From Halomonas campaniensis (GTDB taxonomy: Bacteria; Pseudomonadota; Gammaproteobacteria; Pseudomonadales; Halomonadaceae), in the NCBI RefSeq assembly GCF_002211105.1, contig NZ_JPUA01000019.1:53917-117916 (forward strand): a DNA stretch of 64,000 nucleotides, given 5' to 3'. The notes beneath the pieces were generated by a model. It did not search any database. It was not told where the DNA came from and saw only the letters and a list, made by a program, of their open reading frames with translations. Both the position numbers and the translations under genes were made by a program. This document shows, one piece after another, positions 53,424 to 62,645 of the stretch. Within the stretch, counting starts at the first letter, position 1. Each line of letters begins with the position of its first letter.

Positions 53424-55140
53424 GGCAGCTTTCCTGGAAGGTAGTGTCAGCGGCACCCGCAAGATAAACGCCCAGCGCGCGGTCTAATGCGTCTTCAACC
53501 CTACGGGCAGTGATGGCGTGCCAGCGGGCAGCAACGTGTTGGTCAGGGCGAATAAGGTACCCGCCACCTGCTTTCAGGCCATATCGATGCGCCACTAGCC
53601 CTTCGGAATCGTCCACGATGGTTGTGCGCGGTAAAGCGCTAAGCACATCCGGCGCAGGGCCTACGACCACCATGCTTAAATCAATGCAACGGCCTAATAG
53701 CTCTTTAAACGGCGCGGCAAGCGTGTCGGCGTGCACGCCACCCATACGGCCGTCGAGTAACAGTACAAAGCCATCGCCAAATTGATTGAGTAGCCAGGCG
53801 TTCTCTTCTCTCAATCGAATGGGAGCGTCCTTGGCCGGGCTGCCGGGGCGCAGTTCGCTCGGGCCACCATTAACATCGGGCGTATTGAGCGGTGAGGTGT
53901 CATAGCGGCACGGCATGGAGAGGCGACCACTGTTGACCAAACTGCGCGCAAAGGCATATTGCTCAGCCAGCTCCAGCGTCACATCGCGGAACACCTGGCT
54001 GATATGGCTCTTCGGGGTAATAAAATCAGTGGCGCGGGTTGAGTTAAGAATGTTTTCTGCCGCGCCACATTGGCGCTCAGTGTTATAGGTGGATAAAAGC
54101 GCCTTGGGTGCCTGCTGTTTGAGAACCCGAGCAAGTTTCCACACTAAGTTATCCACACCCTGTAGGGCTCCGTTGGCCCCTCTGGCACCAAAGGGCGATA
54201 CCTGATGCGCCGCGTCGCCCATAAATATCACGCTGTTATGAATGAAATTATCCATCTTGCGGCAGCGGAAGGTGTAGACACTGGCCCATTCAAGCTCAAA
54301 CTCCACGTCTTTGCCCAGCATTGCCTGCACGCGTGGCCGAATGTTCTCTTCTTTCTTCTCTTCTTCCGGGTCGGCATCACAGCCTAATTGAAAGTCGATA
54401 CGCCAAACATTATCGGGCTCTTTGTGCAGCAGCACTGACTGGTTGGGGTGGAAGGGGGGATCAAACCAGAACCAGCGCTCTGTTGGGAAGTCTGCCTTCA
54501 TCACCACATCAGCAATCAGGAAGCGATCCTGAAATACCTGGCCTTTGCACTTAAGGCCCAGCATGTCGCGGATCCGGCTGTTAGCGCCATCGGAAACGAG
54601 GAGATAGTCACAGGTCAACTGGTAATCACCATCCTGGGTCGAGACCTTGATGGTAGTGCTGTCAGACTGAGCATCGACGTCGATGACCTTATGTTGCCAA
54701 CGAAGGTCAATTTGCTCTGGAAAGTCGTGGGTGCGGTTGACCAGAAACTCTTCAAAGTAGTACTGCTGTAAGTTAATAAACGCGGGAATGCGGTGACCAT
54801 CTTCGGGCAGTAGGTTGAAGTCATAGACCTCACGATTCTGAAAGAAAACGCGGCCACGCTGCCAGGTGACGCCTTTTTCAAGCATCGGGTCAACACAGCC
54901 CAGGCGATCGACAATTTCCAGCGAGCGCTTGGCAAAGCACAGCGCTCGTGAACCCACGCTAACGGTATTGTTATCGTCCAGAACAAGCGAATTAACGCCT
55001 TGGTGAGCCAAATCGATGGCGGCGGCGAGGCCGCTAGGCCCCGCTCCGACAATCACTACCGGATAGTGGCGAACTTCTTGAATATCGAGTTCAGGCGGGC
55101 GCCGGTAAGGATAGACAGGATTTTTATAGGTTGTTGGCAT
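53410..55140 (-). CDS. FAD-dependent aromatic monooxygenase, probable MhaA-like 3-hydroxyphenylacetate 6-hydroxylase
   Basis: 576-residue class A flavoprotein hydroxylase (PheA/MhpA type). The FAD-binding GXGXXG is VVIVGAGPSGLAAAIDLAHQG, the second FAD motif is VIFMGDAAHQVSPFGARGANGALQG, and the DG motif is YLLVSDGANSRIRDMLG. The C-terminal thioredoxin-like domain (~440-560) is typical of phenol hydroxylase relatives. In this operon, making homogentisate from 3-hydroxyphenylacetate is the best-fitting reaction; a 3-hydroxyphenylpropionate-type hydroxylase is the alternative. It is paired by overlap with the DUF2783 gene. Confidence 0.85.
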   Translation of the reverse strand: MPTTYKNPVYPYRRPPELDIQEVRHYPVVIVGAGPSGLAAAIDLAHQGVNSLVLDDNNTVSVGSRALCFAKRSLEIVDRLGCVDPMLEKGVTWQRGRVFFQNREVYDFNLLPEDGHRIPAFINLQQYYFEEFLVNRTHDFPEQIDLRWQHKVIDVDAQSDSTTIKVSTQDGDYQLTCDYLLVSDGANSRIRDMLGLKCKGQVFQDRFLIADVVMKADFPTERWFWFDPPFHPNQSVLLHKEPDNVWRIDFQLGCDADPEEEKKEENIRPRVQAMLGKDVEFELEWASVYTFRCRKMDNFIHNSVIFMGDAAHQVSPFGARGANGALQGVDNLVWKLARVLKQQAPKALLSTYNTERQCGAAENILNSTRATDFITPKSHISQVFRDVTLELAEQYAFARSLVNSGRLSMPCRYDTSPLNTPDVNGGPSELRPGSPAKDAPIRLREENAWLLNQFGDGFVLLLDGRMGGVHADTLAAPFKELLGRCIDLSMVVVGPAPDVLSALPRTTIVDDSEGLVAHRYGLKAGGGYLIRPDQHVAARWHAITARRVEDALDRALGVYLAGAADTTFQESCHAKA

Positions 55141-55214
55141 CTATTGCTCCCCCTCAGCGTCGGGTGCGTTAAACCCGACTGCTGGGCATGATCAGTGGGT
55201 GTCACTGGTGGCAC

Positions 55215-56183
55215 TTACTGATTTTCGACGGCGTCCTGCAGCGAGTGCCACATAGCGGTATCGCGCTCTGCCGTCCAGATGCGGGGATCCGGGTATTCGC
55301 CGCCAGCTTCGTCGTAGCAGCGAGTGATATCGAAAGGCACACAGTGATCGAAGATGACCCAGTGACCATACTTCGGCTTGAGTAACGCGTAGGTCTCGGC
55401 GTAACACTCAGAGAGAGACTTGCCCGCCGCTTTGCCCGCTTTGACGCTTCCATACATATCATTTAGGAAGTCGCGGGTGCCCTGAATGGCTTCCTGGCAC
55501 TGTTCGGCAGTTTGCAGAGCATCGCCACGGCCAGGCACCAGTTTTTGGGGCTGCATGGCCTGTAGGCGATCAAGCGTGGAAGGCCAGTCCTCGTGATAAG
55601 CGTCACCGGTGTAAGGGGTGGCGCCATACTCAACGAGGTCACCGGAAAACATGACTTGTTCCTTCGGCAACCAGACGATGGTATCGCCCTTGGTATGCCC
55701 GCGGCCCAGGTGAATGATCTGTACCTCACGCTCACCCATGTACACCGTCAGCTTTTCCTGGAAGACAATGTTTGGCCAGGTTAGTCCAGGCACTGAGTCC
55801 ACGCCCTTGAACAGGCGGGGGAAACGGCCGACTTCTGATTCATAGTCTTGCTGACCACGTTCAACAATCAGATCGTAGGTGTTCTGGCTAGCGTAGACAT
55901 TCTCTGCATCGTACGCGGATGCTCCGAGAACACGCACGGCATGGTAATGGGTCATCACCACATGCCTAATCGGTAGGTCAGTCACTTCGCGGATACGGCG
56001 GATGACATCCTGAGCCATGATAGGCGTTGCCTGGGTATCGATGACCATTACGCTGTCGTCGCCAATCACTATGCCCGTATTGGGGTCGCCTTCAGCCGTA
56101 TAAGCATAGAGCCCCTCTGCCAGCTTGGTGAAGCTGATCTGCTTCTCTTGGGTGTCGGCATGGGACGCGAATTTCTTGCTCAT
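55215..56183 (-). CDS. MBL-fold hydrolase with an incomplete metal motif
   Basis: 322 residues with a metallo-beta-lactamase fold: GLYAYTAEGDPNTGIVIGDDSVMVIDTQ at the start, HLGRGHTKGDTIVWLP in the middle and FSGDLVEYGATP later. The usual HxHxDH motif reads THYHAVRVLG, so the Asp and last His of the second metal site are replaced by Val and Arg. A single-metal or altered activity is therefore likely. No signal peptide. It is first gene of the homogentisate operon, divergent from a MarR regulator gene. Its substrate may be a lactone or thioester intermediate; this is a guess. Confidence 0.85.
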   Translation of the reverse strand: MSKKFASHADTQEKQISFTKLAEGLYAYTAEGDPNTGIVIGDDSVMVIDTQATPIMAQDVIRRIREVTDLPIRHVVMTHYHAVRVLGASAYDAENVYASQNTYDLIVERGQQDYESEVGRFPRLFKGVDSVPGLTWPNIVFQEKLTVYMGEREVQIIHLGRGHTKGDTIVWLPKEQVMFSGDLVEYGATPYTGDAYHEDWPSTLDRLQAMQPQKLVPGRGDALQTAEQCQEAIQGTRDFLNDMYGSVKAGKAAGKSLSECYAETYALLKPKYGHWVIFDHCVPFDITRCYDEAGGEYPDPRIWTAERDTAMWHSLQDAVENQ

Positions 56184-56660
56184 GATATCTCCGGTGCTAT
56201 CAGGGTAGTTCAGGTATTTATTGGATTGTTGTATGCAAGAGAATAGTTTCTAGTGAAACTAAAAGTCCAGTTGTCTGCAAACAAGTCAGTCTTATTTCTG
56301 CACGGATTTAGCAATAATGCCTAATAAATCAGATTATTATCGCAAGTCTATACTTAAGTATAATAATCAAAGTCGATAAATTGGTTGCAAGAGAGAGTAC
56401 CTGTCGGCACTGTTTCACCTTGTTCTGATAGGGTAAAACTACGCCTGATGGCGCCCTTATATGTTGAGGAGCAGTAAGTGGCGAGGTGTTATTGGGGGAA
56501 GCTAAGAGCGTTATTGCATGGAGCGAGGTGACTCTCTTGCGCTAGGTGGTCAGTATGATGTGGTCAGTACGATAGGCGCGTTGCTGGTGCCCACATTCCC
56601 AGCTATCGTGCTGATTTTTCATTACTACCCCAGATAAATGGCGGCTCTAGGAGAAACAGA
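56184..56660. promoter_or_regulatory. Divergent control region of the homogentisate operon and the MarR gene
   Basis: A 477-bp spacer with no gene. It holds TTGTATGCAA (56229-56238, identical to the FCD-regulator sites at 30.6 kb), a hairpin TAGTTTC-TAGT-GAAACTA (56244-56261) and a perfect 14-bp palindrome TATACTTAAGTATA (56349-56362). The core TACTTAAGTA recurs upstream of the TRAP system 4 operon. Confidence 0.5.
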
Positions 56661-57149
56661 ATGACGATGGATAAAGTCGGCGGCGATACATCTCTGGAGT
56701 CTTCAGCCAGGGCGGAGCTGGATCTCAACCAATTTTTACCCTATCAGCTTAACCGTTTAGCTGACCGCATCAGCCAGGCGTTAGAGAAGCTTTATGCCGA
56801 GTCTTATGAACTCAATATTGCTCAGTGGCGCGTACTTGCCTGGCTTAGCCACTGTGATGATTTAACCGCTAAGAAGGTGTGTGCCTACACCAATATGGAT
56901 AAGGCTCGCGTATCTCGCGCGATTCAGTCGCTGGAAGAGCGTGGACTGATAAGCCGCACGCCATCACAGCAGGATCAGCGGCAGCATGACTTACAACTGA
57001 CAGATGCCGGGCAAGCGCTACTCAATAAGCTAGTGCCCGAAGCTCAGGCGTGGGAAGCCGGCCTGGTGTCGACCCTGAGCGTTAGTGAATATCGTGATTT
57101 GCTCAATATCATGCGCAAGCTTGAACGGCAGCTGGAGAGAATTGGCTAG
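56661..57149 (+). CDS. MarR family transcriptional regulator
   Basis: 162 residues. The winged helix (~45-115) includes IAQWRVLAWLSHCDDLTAKKVCAYTNMDKARVSRAIQSLEERGLISRTPSQQDQRQHDLQLTDAG, a textbook MarR pattern. Start codons at 56661 and 56667 are both possible; AGGAGAAAC just upstream fits 56661. It lies between the homogentisate operon (divergent) and a TRAP operon (same strand), and a shared TACTTAAGTA palindrome upstream of both suggests it controls uptake and breakdown together. Confidence 0.9.
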   Translation: MTMDKVGGDTSLESSARAELDLNQFLPYQLNRLADRISQALEKLYAESYELNIAQWRVLAWLSHCDDLTAKKVCAYTNMDKARVSRAIQSLEERGLISRTPSQQDQRQHDLQLTDAGQALLNKLVPEAQAWEAGLVSTLSVSEYRDLLNIMRKLERQLERIG

Positions 57150-57507
57150 CGGCTTGACGCAGGAAAAGTTGAGCCAAGCTGACCGAAGATAAGCCACATT
57201 ATGTCAATAACGTGTCAGCGGTGTCGGTAATAGTATGATTTATGTAACGTAATTTCGGACTGTAAATTATCCTCTTTCGCCATTATTAATTCTTCAAGGA
57301 AGATTTTGTTTTTTTTAACTATCTGTAATGCTTATATATTTTTTGTTATACTACTTAAGTATTAGTGTTTGTTAGTCAATCGATCGTTGCATGAATCACG
57401 TATCTGGAGGCATTGTGATCATAAACGTGATTCGAATATTTTTTTAATTATAATAATATAGTGTCACGTTTTGTGCTCTCAGTTCGTGACGACCAGAGGA
57501 AAGAAAA
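57150..57507. promoter_or_regulatory. AT-rich leader of the TRAP system 4 operon
   Basis: 358 bases without a gene, strongly AT-rich. It contains TACTTAAGTA (57352-57361), the same palindrome as in the homogentisate control region, about 150 bases before the receptor gene start, and several T-runs. No terminator for the MarR gene is obvious. Confidence 0.5.
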
Positions 57508-58557
57508 GTGAATAAAACAACAAACCTGATGATCGGCGCTATTGCCGCTGCAACGCTCAGTACTTCCACCTTTGCACAAACGACAATCACCGTGAGTACC
57601 TGGGCTGGTCCTAATCACGGCATCAACACCATGGTATGGCCAACGTGGAAAGCGTGGATTGAAGAGGCCACTGACGGGCGCGTGACCGTAGACGTTGTGC
57701 ACGATCTTGGGCCTCCCGCCTCCCAGATGGAGATGGTCGCCGACGGCATTGCTGATGCCACTTGGGTATTCCATGGCTATAACGCAGGGCGTTTTCTGGC
57801 CACCCAGTTACCCGAGTTCCCTACCTTTGAAGACTTCTCCTCGGAGAACGCATCTGCTGCTTATTGGCATACTCACCAGGAGCACTTAGCCCAAGCTGAT
57901 GAACACCGCGGCGTTGATGTAGTGGCTGCGGGTGTGCACGGCCCGGGTTGGATCTTTAGTAGCGAGCAGTACCAAACCCTTGCTGATTTAGAGAATGAAC
58001 GTATTCGCGTCGGTGGCGGAGTGATGGGAGATCTCTCTAATGCCCTGAACCTGACCGGCGTGGCTTTGCCGCCAACCGGGGTCTATGAAGCTGGCTCTCA
58101 GGGCGTTATTGATGGCGCTATGCTGGTGCCGGAAGGCCTTAGAAGCTTTCGGGTAGCCGAGGTATTTCCCTATACCTTGACGGTGGATGGTGGCTTTTAT
58201 CGAGGCAGCTTCACCATCGTGGTTAACCCGAGTATCTGGGATGAGATGTCTGCTGAAGATCGTGCCGCTGTGGAAGAAGTCTCGGGTGAGCGCCTGTCGC
58301 GACTATTCGGCTACATGATGGATGTATCCGATGAGCGGGGCGTCGAGTTCGCCGAAGAGCAAGGTCATACCTTTACAGCCCTTGGCGACGAAGATCTTGA
58401 GACGCTGCGCGGCATCAGTAACGACCTGGTTGACACCTGGTCCGAGAACGTAAGTGAACGGGGTGTCGATGCGCAGGCGGCGCTCGATTACTTCCACCAA
58501 CAGCTTGAAGAAGCTGCTACACAAGAGAGCGTGGCATCCTTAGTGCCACAATCATAA
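57508..58557 (+). CDS. TRAP substrate-binding protein (DctP/YiaO-like), system 4
   Basis: 349-residue periplasmic receptor. It starts with GTG at 57508 behind AGGAAAG. Signal peptide NKTTNLMIGAIAAATLSTSTFA-QT. The ligand domain includes RIRVGGGVMGDLSNAL with the conserved Arg. It is the first gene of a P-Q-M operon beside the homogentisate operon and its MarR regulator, so the ligand may be an aromatic or hydroxyaryl acid (inference). The receptor at 42979 is a close paralogue. Confidence 0.92.
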   Translation: MNKTTNLMIGAIAAATLSTSTFAQTTITVSTWAGPNHGINTMVWPTWKAWIEEATDGRVTVDVVHDLGPPASQMEMVADGIADATWVFHGYNAGRFLATQLPEFPTFEDFSSENASAAYWHTHQEHLAQADEHRGVDVVAAGVHGPGWIFSSEQYQTLADLENERIRVGGGVMGDLSNALNLTGVALPPTGVYEAGSQGVIDGAMLVPEGLRSFRVAEVFPYTLTVDGGFYRGSFTIVVNPSIWDEMSAEDRAAVEEVSGERLSRLFGYMMDVSDERGVEFAEEQGHTFTALGDEDLETLRGISNDLVDTWSENVSERGVDAQAALDYFHQQLEEAATQESVASLVPQS

Positions 58558-58584
58558 TTACCCTTCGCCAAGTGGAGGGCGACT

Positions 58585-59127
58585 ATGCAGATCCTGACGA
58601 CTCGCTGGTCAAATGTCGGTAGGGTCATGCAGCTGGCGCTGGAGGGGGTGGCGGGTGCCACCCTCTTTGCCTTGATGCTGCTGACGACTGCTGATGTAGT
58701 AGGCCGTTATTTCTTTAATCTACCTATCCTTGGAACCGTCGAGTTGACCCAGCAGATGCTGGCCGCTGTGGTGTTTCTGTCACTGCCAGTAGCATGCTGG
58801 CGTGAAGAGCACGTTAGCGTGGATCTCTTGGATGCCATATTCCCTGCGCGCTGGATATGGCTGCGCCAGATGATCGTCAACGTAATTATCGCAGTGGCTT
58901 TGTGGGTGATCGCTACACGGGTTTGGGCACTGGGCGTGCGCGCTTTCGAGTGGGGCGATGTCACTGAGTTTCTACGCATTCCCGATGGTTACCTTATTTA
59001 TCTGATTGCCATCATGCTGTTTCTTTCCGCTCTACTCACCATCGGTCGAGCGGTGAGTTACCTCCTAGAAGGCGTGGGTGTGATTAAGTGCGGTGGCCCA
59101 GTCAGCCAGGGAGATAAGCATGACTGA
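58585..59127 (+). CDS. TRAP transporter small permease (DctQ family), system 4
   Basis: 180-residue four-helix membrane protein. It has the DctQ pattern VVGRYFFNLPILGTVELTQQMLAAVVFLSLPVACWREEHVSVDLLD. GTGGAGGG nine bases upstream supports the start. Its end overlaps the DctM start by eight bases. Confidence 0.92.
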   Translation: MQILTTRWSNVGRVMQLALEGVAGATLFALMLLTTADVVGRYFFNLPILGTVELTQQMLAAVVFLSLPVACWREEHVSVDLLDAIFPARWIWLRQMIVNVIIAVALWVIATRVWALGVRAFEWGDVTEFLRIPDGYLIYLIAIMLFLSALLTIGRAVSYLLEGVGVIKCGGPVSQGDKHD

Positions 59128-60415
59128 AGCACTTTATGGGTTTGCAGCGCTGTTGATATTGGTATTCCTGCGCATGCCTCTGGCTTTTGCCATGGGGATC
59201 GTTGGGTTTGTGGGCTTCTACTACCTGACCGGTAACTGGAACGCGGCTGAAGCCATGGCGTCGCGGCGGGTGGTCGACACCGCTAGGGACTACGGTCTGT
59301 CGGTGATACCACTGTTTATCTTGATGGGTAACCTGGTGTCTCATGCGGGGCTCTCTGATGCGCTATTCCGAGCCTCTAACGGTTTTCTTGGTCACCGTAA
59401 GGGCGGTCAGGCGATGGCCACCATTGTGGCTTGTGGTGGGTTTAGTGCTATTTGTGGGTCGAGCCTTGCGACCTGCGCCACCATGGGGCGTGTTGCCATG
59501 CCCCAGATGCGTAAGTATGGCTACAAGGACTCGTTGGCGGCAGCCTCCATTGCAGCAGGCGGCACCCTTGGGATACTGATCCCTCCCAGTGTGATGCTGG
59601 TGATCTACGGCATCATTACTGAGACCAGCATCCGTGAACTGTTTGCGGCGGGCTTTATTCCCGGCATATTGGGTATTGTGATGTATCTCGGCGCGGTCAA
59701 GTGGGTTTTGTGGCGTGATCCCAGCGCTGGGCCAGCGGCCGAAAAAGTACCCTGGAACGAGCGCCTTGCGGCCCTAAAAAATGTGGGGAGTACCCTGGCG
59801 CTGTTCATATTGGTTATCGGCGGCATCTATTTGGGTATATTCACCCCAACCGAAGCGGCGGGTATTGGCGCAATGGGCGCCTTTGTGATTGCGCTGCTCA
59901 AGCGTGCTTTGACGCCGACGATACTTATGAATGTCCTGATGGACACAGTGCGAACAACAGCGATGCTGTTTGCAGTGGTGTTGACGGCGCTAATCTTTGC
60001 TAATTTCATTAACCGGGCGGGGCTTCCCAATGACCTCCTGGCGTTGGTCACTGGGCTGAACGTGGCCCCCTTCGTGGTTATTCTCGTCATCTTGGCCATT
60101 TACGTACTATTGGGCTGTGTATTTGAAAGCATGTCGATGATGCTGCTGACCGTGCCGGTCTTCTTCCCGGTCGTGGCGGGGCTTGGCTATGATTTGGTGT
60201 GGTTCGGCATACTGGTGGTTATCGTCATCGAGATCAGTTTGATAACGCCACCTGTCGGGATGAATGTGTTCGTACTACGTGCCGTATTACCGGACGTATC
60301 AACCGGCACTATCTTCCGCGGCGTCACCCCGTTCTGGGTAGCGGGTACCCTACGCGCACTGCTCGTGCTTATATTCCCAGCGATCGTGCTTTTCCTGCCG
60401 CAGTTACTATATTAA
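59120..60415 (+). CDS. TRAP transporter large permease (DctM family), system 4
   Basis: 431-residue polytopic permease. Motifs include FSAICGSSLATCATMG, LGILIPPSVMLVIYGI, FTPTEAAGIGAMGAF and LITPPVGMNVFVLRAV. The start at 59120 has GGGAGATAAGC directly before it; the in-frame Met at 59093 lies deeper inside dctQ and lacks a ribosome site. The operon ends at a strong terminator. Confidence 0.94.
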   Translation: MTEALYGFAALLILVFLRMPLAFAMGIVGFVGFYYLTGNWNAAEAMASRRVVDTARDYGLSVIPLFILMGNLVSHAGLSDALFRASNGFLGHRKGGQAMATIVACGGFSAICGSSLATCATMGRVAMPQMRKYGYKDSLAAASIAAGGTLGILIPPSVMLVIYGIITETSIRELFAAGFIPGILGIVMYLGAVKWVLWRDPSAGPAAEKVPWNERLAALKNVGSTLALFILVIGGIYLGIFTPTEAAGIGAMGAFVIALLKRALTPTILMNVLMDTVRTTAMLFAVVLTALIFANFINRAGLPNDLLALVTGLNVAPFVVILVILAIYVLLGCVFESMSMMLLTVPVFFPVVAGLGYDLVWFGILVVIVIEISLITPPVGMNVFVLRAVLPDVSTGTIFRGVTPFWVAGTLRALLVLIFPAIVLFLPQLLY

Positions 60416-60460
60416 AGCTACGCTATTAATACGGTTCTATTAACGTCCTTGCTAAACAAA

Positions 60461-60497
60461 CGGCTGACAGGGTAAGCGCTCTGTCAGCCGTTTTTTT
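60461..60497 (+). terminator. Strong intrinsic terminator of TRAP system 4
   Basis: Perfect 10-bp stem CGGCTGACAG / CTGTCAGCCG with a ten-base loop followed by seven T. It lies between convergent dctM and paaZ. Confidence 0.9.
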
Positions 60498-60533
60498 GTA
60501 TTACTTTTTTGTTTGGCTGTATCGGCTGAGGCG

Positions 60534-62576
60534 TTACTGCCGCTTGGCCACCAGCGTTAGAATGTCGTAACTGGCGACCAGTTCATCGTTTTGATTGGTC
60601 ACCGCTACGTCCCACATCACCACCCCTTGTGGGTGCCCGTCGGGGGATGTCCGGCCCTGATCAATCTTGCGTTTACACGTGAGGCGGGCACGGATGGTGT
60701 CGCCGACCAATACAGGCGTAATAAAGCGCAGCGTATCCAGGCCGTAGTTCGCCAGTACGGGGCCTTCGCCTGGGTAAACGAACAGACCCGCAGCGGCAGA
60801 CAGCACAAAGTAGCCGTGGGCAATGCGCTGGCCGAACTGCGTCTCCTTGGCGGCAATGTCGTCGAAGTGCATATAGAAGTGGTCGCCGGAGAGGCAGCCG
60901 AAGTTGACGATGTCGGCTTCAGTGACGGTGCGGCGGTGGGTTAACAGTGACTCCCCAACCTGCAGGTCGTCGAAATGGCGGCGGAACGGGTGGACGTCAG
61001 TCTCGATCACCTTGGCGCCACGCACATACTCCTTTGTGACTGCCGCGAGCATGCTCGGAGAGCCCTGGATGGCGGTGCGCTGTAGATAGTGGTGAACCGC
61101 ACGAATGCCGCCGAGCTCCTCGCCACCGCCTGCGCGACCGGGCCCGCCATGCTTGAGCATCGGTAGCGGCGAGCCGTGGCCAGTGGATTCCTTTGCTGCC
61201 TGAGCATCCAGAATCTGCAGGCGGCCGTGCTGGGCGGCCAGGACGGGGATCATTTCAGCCGCAATGGCAGGGTCTTTTGTGGTCAGCGTGGTCACTAAGC
61301 TGCCCTTGCCCTTGGCGGCGATGGTCAGGGCTTCGTCGATGCCGCTGTAGGGCATTAGCGTCGCGACGGGGCCAAAGGCTTCAATGTCGTGAGCGCCGCC
61401 GTCGTTCAACGGGTTACGGTTGATCAGCAAGTGGGGAGTAATGAAGGCGCCGTTTTCAACACCCTGGCCGACAGGCTTGAAGCTGCCGTCTCTGCCGAAG
61501 ACGCACTCACTGGTCTCTAGCAGCTGTTCAATTGCATGATTAACGTCTCTCAATTGGTCACGGGAAGAGAGCGCGCCCATGCGCACGCCTTCTTCATGGG
61601 GATCACCGACCACGATGTTGGCAAGCCGCGACTTAAGCGTGTTCGCCAAGGTATCCAGATGCGCGGCGGGCACTAGAATTCGGCGGATCGCGGTACATTT
61701 CTGACCTGCCTTGGCGGTCATCTCCTTGACCACTTCTTTGGCAAAAATCTCGAACTCTTCGTCCTCCGGGCTAACATCCGGGGCCATGATGGCGCTGTTG
61801 AGCGAGTCCGCCTCGGCGTTGAACGGGATGCTCTTGGCCATGATGTTAGGGTGGCTTTTCAGCTTCAGGGCGGTGCTTGCCGAGCCGGTAAAGGTGACAA
61901 AGTCCTGCTCTTCCAGGTGATCCAGTAAATCACCGGTTCCGCCGATAATCAGTTGCAGCGCCCCTTCCGGCAGCAGGCCAGAGTCGTTGATGACGCGCAC
62001 GGCAGCTTCGGTCAGGTAGCTAGTGGCGGTTGCCGGTTTGAAGATACACGGCATGCCTGCCAGGAAGGCCGGCGCGAGCTTCTCCAACATGCCCCAAATG
62101 GGGAAGTTAAACGCATTGATATGTACAGAGACACCGCGGCGGGGCACCAGAATATGGGTGCCGTTGAAGTGGTTCTCTTTTCCTAGCTGAGTCACCGGGC
62201 CTTCGTGGGCCACATTGCCGGAGGGCAGTTCCTTGCGGCCCGTGGAGGCGTAGGTAAATAGGGTGCCGAAACCGCCGTCGATGTCGATCCAGGAGTCGGC
62301 CTTGGTGCAGCCAGTGTGGTGAGAGATGGCATACAGCTCACGCTTACGCTCTTGGATATAGGCGGCCAGCGCTTTAAGAGTGGCGGCCCGCTGCTGGAAA
62401 TCCAGTGCCAGCATATTTTTCACACCGGTGTTGCGGGCATACGCCACCGCTTCACGGAAGTTGATCTCTTCTTGGTGGGTATGCGCAACGGTTGTGCCGT
62501 TAATGGCGCTAATAAGCGCTTTGGATTCGGTCTTTCCGAACCACTGGCCTGCGATGTAACTCTGTAAAACTGGCAT
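60534..62576 (-). CDS. paaZ: Bifunctional oxepin-CoA hydrolase / 3-oxo-5,6-dehydrosuberyl-CoA semialdehyde dehydrogenase
   Basis: 680 residues in two domains. Residues ~1-520 are an aldehyde dehydrogenase ([29 protein letters not shown]; catalytic Cys in [15 protein letters not shown]). Residues ~535-680 are an R-specific enoyl-CoA-hydratase (MaoC) domain with [15 protein letters not shown] and [15 protein letters not shown], which opens the oxepin ring. This is the ring-cleaving step of aerobic phenylacetyl-CoA degradation. It lies 69 bases downstream of paaE on the same strand. Length and domain order match PaaZ. Confidence 0.96.
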   Translation of the reverse strand: MPVLQSYIAGQWFGKTESKALISAINGTTVAHTHQEEINFREAVAYARNTGVKNMLALDFQQRAATLKALAAYIQERKRELYAISHHTGCTKADSWIDIDGGFGTLFTYASTGRKELPSGNVAHEGPVTQLGKENHFNGTHILVPRRGVSVHINAFNFPIWGMLEKLAPAFLAGMPCIFKPATATSYLTEAAVRVINDSGLLPEGALQLIIGGTGDLLDHLEEQDFVTFTGSASTALKLKSHPNIMAKSIPFNAEADSLNSAIMAPDVSPEDEEFEIFAKEVVKEMTAKAGQKCTAIRRILVPAAHLDTLANTLKSRLANIVVGDPHEEGVRMGALSSRDQLRDVNHAIEQLLETSECVFGRDGSFKPVGQGVENGAFITPHLLINRNPLNDGGAHDIEAFGPVATLMPYSGIDEALTIAAKGKGSLVTTLTTKDPAIAAEMIPVLAAQHGRLQILDAQAAKESTGHGSPLPMLKHGGPGRAGGGEELGGIRAVHHYLQRTAIQGSPSMLAAVTKEYVRGAKVIETDVHPFRRHFDDLQVGESLLTHRRTVTEADIVNFGCLSGDHFYMHFDDIAAKETQFGQRIAHGYFVLSAAAGLFVYPGEGPVLANYGLDTLRFITPVLVGDTIRARLTCKRKIDQGRTSPDGHPQGVVMWDVAVTNQNDELVASYDILTLVAKRQ

Positions 62577-62645
62577 TGAGCGTTCTCCTGCAAAACATAG
62601 AGTAAGCCGACGCGGTCGCCGGCCTGGAAGTAGGTGGGTTAGGGT

